Shown one piece after another: positions 57,593 to 64,000 of a stretch of DNA of 64,000 nt (the stretch's first letter is position 1; each line of letters starts with the position of its first letter). The notes beneath the pieces were generated by a model that was given only the letters and a program-made list of their open reading frames with translations, was not told the DNA's origin and did no database searches. Source of the DNA: Phaeotremella fagi (Eukaryota; Basidiomycota; Tremellomycetes; Tremellales; Phaeotremellaceae); contig BCHU01000009.1 of assembly GCA_001599715.1 (NCBI GenBank), positions 1,178,001 to 1,242,000 of the forward strand. The letters run 5' to 3'. The position numbers and the translations under genes were made by a program.

Positions 57593-58290
57593 TTAGTAAA
57601 GGCGACCATACCCCTCTGTGGACCCATAAGAAGTGGAAGAATAAGGTCCAGAAGAATGAGTAGAACGATATTCGTTGTGACTAGGATATTTAGAATAATG
57701 AATGGAGGGACGACGAGAATAACTCTTCCTTCTTCGATTTGCCCTAGAGTTGTTCTCTCTATAAGAATGATCCGGTTGATAAGATCTTGAAGTATGTCGG
57801 GTATCACCTGTAATTTTATCCCAGACCATCCCAACACAATCACTTACAACCCCACCGAAACTGGGTAAAGGTTTGTTCCTATCCCAATTCTCTTCAATCA
57901 TCTCAATTCCTTTCGTGGACCTCCCATCCCGTCTAGCCGCTTGTTTATGTCTGTCCACCCATTCATCACGTCGGGTTGAATATCCATACGTCGATTTGTT
58001 TGATTGGCCACTGCCTCGGTAGCTATCATCTGAAAACGTGTTAGCCAAACATGTTTTCAAAAAGACTTTGAACGCTTACGATGATCTGTTGAGGAATCAT
58101 ATCTTGAGACTGGAGGATAGCTGGCTGTGGTACAATCTTCATCTAGGTTTGGTGATATGTAAGCCCATGGATATCAATGAATGGTGAGTCTAGCCAATAC
58201 TCAAAACTCACCATCACTGGAAACGCAAAATTCACTTCTTAACCAAGATTTTCCAGGTCTGACATCGTTAGTGTATGGTGAGCGGGACAT
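57593..58290 (-). CDS. Unrecognised protein, tandem copy 3 of the NWK-GAQRP family
   Basis: Three exons, 58212-58290, 58080-58142 and 57593-58029, join in phase to give 192 residues starting MSRSPYTNDVRPGKSW. The core is TRRDEWVDRHKQAARRDGRS, then GIEMIEENWDRNKPLPSF and GGVVSDCVGMVWDKITGD. It aligns with copy 2 over about 60 residues (RD-E/Q-WV, H, A, D-R, NW, P, G, D, and the KxxGD ending) although GAQRP is replaced by NKPLP. A Ser/Tyr/Arg-rich tail (SYSRRPSIHYSKYPSHNEY) follows. Copies 1 and 2 lack the two introns, so copy 3 may be the older form. Confidence 0.68.
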
Positions 58291-59070
58291 GATACAGTAT
58301 ATTTGGTGGTTTGTCTTGAAATCGTGTTTGCAATCCTTATAAATATGATATATATAGCAGAACTTATAGTTCAATGAAACCAAAAATGACTTATCCGTCT
58401 CCAGAGAAAGGATGTTTGACTGAGTTTGAGGACTGAAACTGACACGTTTATACTGTCGTTTAGTGGTGAATTTATAATTCCGGATGGGCTATGCTAATGA
58501 CGGAGGAGGTAATTCTTGGATGCTTCGTCTGTAACCTGTTTCAGCTAACTTTTGTAGTGGTAAGCGGAGTATGAGTATTACAATGCAGCATGTAGCTCCG
58601 CAACACACAGTATTTCTGCCACTTTACGATACTGTACTGTACCTGGCTGATTGCTTTGAATTCAGAAGAAGTTCTTGATTTATATCACGGATAAATATAT
58701 CGATTGTGCAAAAAGATCACAAGTTTAAGCTCATGATAGATACGATATTCGACTATGCACAAGTTCAGCAGTCGCGAAAACGATGTGTGAAAGCTGTTAG
58801 TCGTAGACGCCACAACACAACTCGTTTCATCCTAAGCTGAAATTTCAATGAGACATCCATACTTGGACAGCGAGCAAAACGTAGTGATATCTCAGAAGGA
58901 AGGTGAAATGACTCTAGAAATTACAACGAGTTAATTCAGAGTAGTCCACTCTACGACTTGTACCACACTCTACATAGTAAGTTGGTATTCGTACTTGTTC
59001 CGATATCTTTACGGCATCGATACATCATCCTGCATCATCGATCGGATTGAGATGTCTGTCACCTTTTCAG
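58291..59070. promoter_or_regulatory. Divergent promoter region, tandem copy 3 / MFS transporter
   Basis: 780 bases between diverging genes. TACTGTACTGTAC at about 58631 is a GTAC-containing direct repeat. No exon supported. Confidence 0.4.
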
Positions 59071-61597
59071 ATGATCATGTCATCGAGTGAATCACAACCG
59101 GAAGTGAGAAACAGGATGCAGCAATAATGGAACCTGAAATCGAATGAAACTGAGAACCTACATCTATTTCACTCTTACAGCATCTCACTCGCAAGAAGAT
59201 CCCCACCTCGTGTAACTTATTCAAAGTGTCGTCAGTAAATCATAGTGAAGCCATACCTTTACTAGATCTAAGTAAACGTTCGGAGGACAACGAATATCCT
59301 GGAAGGGATCGATCTCGAATACAGTCGTTATCAATCGATCGATCAGTTGACACAACTAGATATATACCACCACTGAAAAGATCTCACTTCCCTTCTCCTC
59401 GTTCAGAAAAAATGGGTTTCTTTGATAATCTACGTTATTGGGATAAATTCAAGGTTTATCGTTATACCATCTTACTGGCTTTGAGTTTAAGTGGTGATGG
59501 ATGGTATGTGACGGATATCTTTTGGATTTACAAATGATTCACTGGTCTGTAGGTCTTACGAATCATCCGTTATCGCTAGTATCATTCAACTACCCCAGTG
59601 GATCGCCAATCTAGGTTATGAAGATGGTGTAATTCCAGAGTAGGTTCTTTAGTTTTCGTCTTGATATCCACTGATCAATTCACTAGTTCACAAAATCAAT
59701 GGATCGGTCCAGTCTATTCACTAGGCCAATTGGTCGGGGGTTTGATGTCAGCCTTGGTGTTGGACAAACTGGGTCGGAAACCCAATATAATTTGTGGTGC
59801 GATCTTGATGGAACTTAGCACAGCTCTTTTAGTTTGGTCACCTAGTTTCGGTGTCGTCATTGCAGCTAGAGTAATCGAGGGTGTTTCAATTGGTTTTTTA
59901 CTTCTTGGTTATCAGGTTAGTAACCACCACGACGACAACGACAAGTGACTAATCACATTAGATTTATGCAGTCGAAATATCTGCTAAAGAGGACAGAGGC
60001 TTCGTGTCGTCTTTCTCACTTATGACTGGTAATTTCTTTGGTCTGCTTTCTGTATGTCTACGGATGGACTGAAAGGCATTTGCATTCACTGACGACTACT
60101 TTACTTGATAGGCTGGTATAATCTGTCAGTCAAAAGGCTTCATCGATCGAGCCCACACTGATTTCTTGCAGATGGGATATCATACGATTCCTCTAATGTA
60201 GGCTGGAGAGCAGCCTTAGGTGTAACATTCATCCCAGCCACACTACTTTTACTGGTGTTACCTTGGGTACCAGAGTCTCGTAAGTACCATTCTCCTAATC
60301 TGAGAAAGGAAAATTAACACAAACCAGCACGTTATCTATACGAGAAAGGTAAAGAGTTGGAAGCCAAAAAAGTTCTTGGTAAACTACACGGATGTTCACT
60401 GGAAGATGGAGAGATGATACTCTCCGAACAAGGCGAGAGAGAATTTTTGGCTTTGAAAGCGGGTAAATCGGAAGCTAGATCGTTATATCAAATCCCTATT
60501 GATTTGTCCCTAATAGCCATCGATTGGGATCAAGCTCACGGTCAAGATAAATGGGCCGCACTGTGGAATTCAAAGTCCGCTAGATATCGTTCGTTCGTTG
60601 CGTTTTCCAGTCAAAGTTGGTGGGGTAAGTGAAATGTCATCGCATTCATACTATGATGGCCAACTGATTACTGAATAGCTTGGAATGGAGGATCAATCTT
60701 CACATACTACTACACCCTAGTCTTTGATGCCGCAGGAATAACAGACCCACATCTCCAATTCGGTATAGCGGGTATCCAGAACGCGACATGGTGTGTTGGC
60801 GGTATCGTCGGTGGATATCTACTTGACATCTGGGGTAGAAGAACCAATTACCTAATTGGAACCGGTGAAGCATGTTTGTGCTTGATTATTCAAGGTGCTT
60901 TGGCTATCGGTATTTTCGACAAGGGAATTGATAATCAAGCTGCTGGAGCTGGTTTCGTTTCTGTCTACATCATTCAATGGTTTTTATGGGTGACCTTCTT
61001 TTCACCTGTTGTCAATATGCTTCGTAAGTCGACGATCTGACGGAGAATTTGGATAAAAGAATTCAGAGATGAATACTGATATTTCATAGCTGCTGAAGTC
61101 TTCTCAGCCGGTCTCCGAGCTCGGGGCTACGCCATCGCCAACATTTTCTCCATGGGAGTCGGCTTCGCTACCCAATATTCTGCTTTACCAATGTACAGGG
61201 CCATGAATGGTTGGGTGTGGATTTTTTTCAGTTGTTGTATGGCGTTCGCCTTCACTGTAATCTACTTCACATATCCAGAGACTAAAGGGGTGAGTGACGT
61301 GTTGTGTCTTCCTAAGATTTTTTCAAACTTGATCGTGAAGACGATTTGAACTGACTTCCACCTTAGATCACTCTTGAGGAAGTTGAAGGACTGTTTGGTA
61401 CGGGAGCAGGTCAAAGAGTCAAAGAAGCGCTAGGTAAACGAAGTCGACAGGAGCCAGTCACGCCGTACGTTCCAACTTGCTGATATAGGTAGTCGTTGCT
61501 GATGGTCAACTGTAGAATTCACTTCCGTCCAGAGGAAGACGAAGATGCGATTAACAAGAGTCAGATTAATGATTCACCTGCCGTGATGGCTCATTAG
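59071..61597 (+). CDS. MFS sugar transporter (12-helix, sugar porter family)
   Basis: Plasma-membrane sugar/H+ symporter or facilitator, resembling fungal lactose/hexose-type permeases. Twelve exons: 59071 (or 59077)-59103, 59181-59503, 59553-59639, 59687-59915, 59962-60051, 60112-60124, 60172-60279, 60328-60624, 60679-61023, 61090-61289, 61367-61464 and 61516-61597; about 632-634 residues. Signature blocks: LVLDKLGRKPNI (GRR/K), ARVIEGVSIGFLLLGYQIYA, WVPESPRYLYEKGKE (PESPR), GGYLLDIWGRRTNYLI, LRARGYAIANIFSMG and YFTYPETKG (PETKG). The exon-1 ATG and the intron 59104-59180 are inferred because exon 2 has no ATG but extends in frame to a CAG acceptor. Exon 6 is only 13 bases. Substrate unknown. 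Confidence 0.88.
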
Positions 61598-62306
61598 TGT
61601 ATAAGATGGATATGTTTTAAGTCGTGACCTGTTTGGACGATTAAAATTCTATACATGAGGATTGTTGTACATTGGACGTAGTAAATACAGATACCGTATC
61701 GTAGCGCCTGGTATGTATTGCGATTCAACTAAAATTCCATCTAACATCAAGAATCATCAGCTTCAATTCATTCACAAGAGAGCAATCACAAATGAAAGAA
61801 AAGAACAGAAAAGATGGTTTGATAGGTCCTCAGGTGACAAACATTACAATCAGTGCCGAAGCTCAGGAACAGCTTCTAGTTGATTATTAAGGAATAGTTT
61901 TCATCGCTGGACGGGGAGTTTGGGTGGGGAAGGCAGAGATGGAGGATGTGGACTCACAATTTAGTTGATGTTGATGAGAAAGAAAGAGAAAATTGACATT
62001 GAAAACCCGCATAAATTGTTGCGAAGATAGCTGTCAGAGTTATTCCCGCTTAGGTATAGAGTGTGGCAGTAATGAACTGGTCGAATTCAAGCTTTACTAC
62101 ATCAAATCGAGCTACTCAATTTAACTGAATGTAGAAAAGCTAAAGGTGCGTCGAGGATGCAAGAATAGAGGGGAAACGATTCATGGAAGCCACCATCAAA
62201 AGTGGAGAAAATAAGGGCCGTCTAAGGAAATCTCTGCAGAGTAGCAATTTCTACACGCTGCCATCAAACCGACTGTCGAATAACTCTCCATGGACCACAA
62301 CTCCCT
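61598..62306. other. Convergent intergenic region MFS / SDR
   Basis: 709 bases between two stop codons. Short frames without motifs; no gene supported. Confidence 0.4.
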
Positions 62307-63167
62307 CTACCAATCCATCAAACCGTCGATACTAACCAGTTTACCATGATATTGATCGAATTTACCCTCAACCAACTCTCTAGTCCAATCACCACCAACA
62401 CTAGGTTTCGGTGCGCCATTTCTCAATTTCGCCTCGGGATCACCACCCCCGAACCCAGTAGCATATCTCCCCATCGCCGCGATAAGAACCACGACCCGAT
62501 CATTCTTGAGAACCCTACACCATTCTTTCGCCATCATGTTCAGAGCCGTCTTACTAGTTCTATAAGCGGTGATGTTGAATCCTGGCGGTTTAGGCCATCC
62601 AGAAATTGGTGATTGATTTTGGGGACTGTTTTCGATATCTGAACCTTGTTTGGTAATGGATGAGACGTCTGATGAAATGAATATAATCTTTGGTTTTGGG
62701 GATTTCAATAACAGCGGGACGAACTTTGAGGTGAAGAAATGAGTTGAAATCACGTTTAGATTGTATGATTTCGTCCATGCATCTTTTAGTGTCATTCCAC
62801 CTTTAGCTGCTATGATGTCGTAGGCAGCTCCTGTTGGTCATAATCAGTACTAGATATTGAAGTGAAGCTTCTGGAAGAAAGACATACCAGCATTATTAAT
62901 TAGAATGTCGATCTGACCAAAGGTCTTTTCTACATCTTGATAAAGTTTCTCGACACTTTCATCATCTTCAATATCGACTTCCTTAGCGATAACCTTATTG
63001 TCACCAAATTCAACGATCGACTTGAGATTTTCGACAGCTTCTTCAGATCTGGACAGCGAGCGAGAAGTGAGAATGATATCATAAGTAGTTGAAGATTTTA
63101 GCAGACTGAGAACAGTCTCATAACCTAAACCTTTGTTGGCACCTGTGATAAGAACTGTGGTTGACAT
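62307..63167 (-). CDS. Short-chain dehydrogenase/reductase (SDR)
   Basis: NAD(P)-dependent oxidoreductase, probably cytosolic, substrate unknown. Two exons, 62888-63167 and 62307-62830, encode 267 residues. Classical SDR features are visible: TGANKGLGYET (TGxxxGxG, about 8-14), VDIEDDESV, INNAG (about 90), IIFISSDVSS with the catalytic Ser, and YRTSKTALNMMAKEW (YxxxK). After the active site the usual PG motif is replaced by AAMGRYATGF. The C-terminal part (EVGG-like SVGGDWTRELVEG, then DGLMDW) resembles carbonyl-reductase-like SDRs. Confidence 0.9.
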
Positions 63168-63920
63168 TTTATGGTGATGTGGGATGATTTAAGTGTTATC
63201 TGATTTTGATTGAAAAGTTAAGAAATTTCAGTTTTGGATGTATATTGTCTCGTATCTCTTCCAATCCGACCAATATTTATACATATAGCCCCGAGACGTT
63301 AACATGCTAATCATTCACAGTTGCCGAGACGGTGGAGTGGAGGCAGGTTGGAGTTGTGAGGGGGGTCCGACGATTAAAGAGAAATCCACCGAGGAATGAC
63401 CGATGTCAAACAAAACTGTACTATCTTCATCGATAAAATTCACTGCGACCATGTCATTGGAAGATTTTTACTTCAGAGGTTCAAGGCAAGATGGAAGCAA
63501 CAGACATGTAGTAAAACTTTTAGTTCCTTGCAGTCAAACATACAGTGCTCGAAGCTATGTGTGTTAAACTGCCTTGCTCATTGTTTGTCCAGACTACGCT
63601 CTAGAAATCGTAAAGGTATCAAAATTTCTTGCCAATCAGACAAGAATCGACGTACGTCTGGGATGGAAACAAACGATAAAAATACCAACGGCCCAGCTTC
63701 GATCGATGAGTATGCATATGCGTTTCCACTTTTCATAGATTCCTTTAAGTACCTGTTTACTGGATCCGCCAGTGCCCTTGTTCCTGCACCCTCGTTCCTG
63801 ATATAACAAAGATCCCCTCTTGGTTTCCACGCACGAAAACGAGCTCGAGCTGTTCTCTTGCCTCCTCTTCACCAATAGCATATGCTATCGCAAGAGTTCC
63901 CTTCTTCAACAAATTCAATC
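63168..63920. promoter_or_regulatory. Divergent promoter region upstream of the SDR gene
   Basis: 753 bases; overlapping short frames on both strands (about 63396-63881) have no motif or splice-supported extension and are not called. Confidence 0.35.
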
Positions 63921-64000
63921 ATGTTCGCAGGACATCTCACTCGATTTTTCCAATTGATGTTCATCTTAGCAGCCCTCGCCACACCTCTATTATCAGAGCG
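63921..64000 (+). CDS. Possible 5' end of a secreted-protein gene, cut by window
   Basis: An ATG opens a frame to the window end reading MFAGHLTRFFQLMFILAALA and then TPLLSE. This has the n-, h- and c-regions of a signal peptide with cleavage possible after the Ala or Ser residues. Only 26 codons are visible, so neither the gene nor its family can be confirmed. Confidence 0.35.
   Translation, partial: MFAGHLTRFFQLMFILAALATPLLSE

Noticed and set aside
63396..63881. Overlapping frames of 136 and 81 codons on opposite strands near the window end
   Set aside because: No family motif, first one starts at an ATG but has no introns or conserved block, and the two overlap each other; likely promoter DNA.

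Overview
The window is nuclear DNA of a basidiomycete fungus, most likely a tremellomycete close to Kwoniella or Cryptococcus. The genes are split by many short introns (mostly 45-65 bases, GT...AG with a CTAAC or CTGAC-like branch site), gene spacing is tight, and the proteins match that group: a GATA-finger SNF5, a CAP10-type capsule-family glycosyltransferase and a WSC-GH71 glucanase. No prokaryotic, viral, CRISPR, tRNA or rRNA feature was found. I rebuilt exon-intron structures by reading each gene across its splice sites, so almost all calls rest on multi-exon models checked for phase and family conservation. The two end genes are cut by the window (63921-64000 is only a tentative start).

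Layout. 1-1160: partial DMT/TPT sugar-phosphate or nucleotide-sugar transporter (-). 2382-4774: SUB2 mRNA-export helicase (-) with a 640-base intron. 5814-11725: very large glutamine-rich SNF5 subunit of SWI/SNF (+). 12086-13538: N2227/carnosine-type N-methyltransferase (-). 13808-15802: LCB1 serine palmitoyltransferase (+). 16005-17080: SPO7 (-). 17392-19909: three tandem small secreted cysteine proteins (-). 20490-21098: unknown protein (-). 21914-22509: RPL34 (+). 23588-26122: divergent HSF-type factor (+). 26332-27518: PHA2 (-). 27953-28859: RPS30 (+), with an inferred 3-base exon and an intronic box C/D snoRNA candidate. 29187-32028: TUL1/DSC1 RING ligase (+). 32269-34821: GT90/CAP10 glycosyltransferase (-). 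35635-36981: GDP-fucose-type transporter (-). 38030-40986: ZRG17-like zinc CDF transporter (+). 42540-46118: WSC x5 + GH71 secreted enzyme (+). 46970-48026: RAD6/UBC2 (+). 48358-50365: unknown (-). 50683-55135: SCC3 cohesin subunit (+). 55361-58290: three tandem members of an unrecognised family (-). 59071-61597: MFS sugar transporter (+). 62307-63167: short-chain dehydrogenase (-). 63921-64000: possible start of a secreted protein (+).

Common themes. Several neighbours act in the secretory pathway and cell surface: nucleotide-sugar transporters, the GT90 enzyme, the Golgi/endosome RING ligase, the zinc transporter, the GH71 enzyme and secreted small proteins. Chromatin and RNA genes (SUB2, SNF5, SCC3, RAD6) and ribosomal genes are interspersed. 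The most noteworthy items are the RPS30 micro-exon and snoRNA, the two tandem families with no recognised function, and the long SUB2 intron. rRNA complementarity and family comparisons rely on recalled reference sequences and need a search to confirm.
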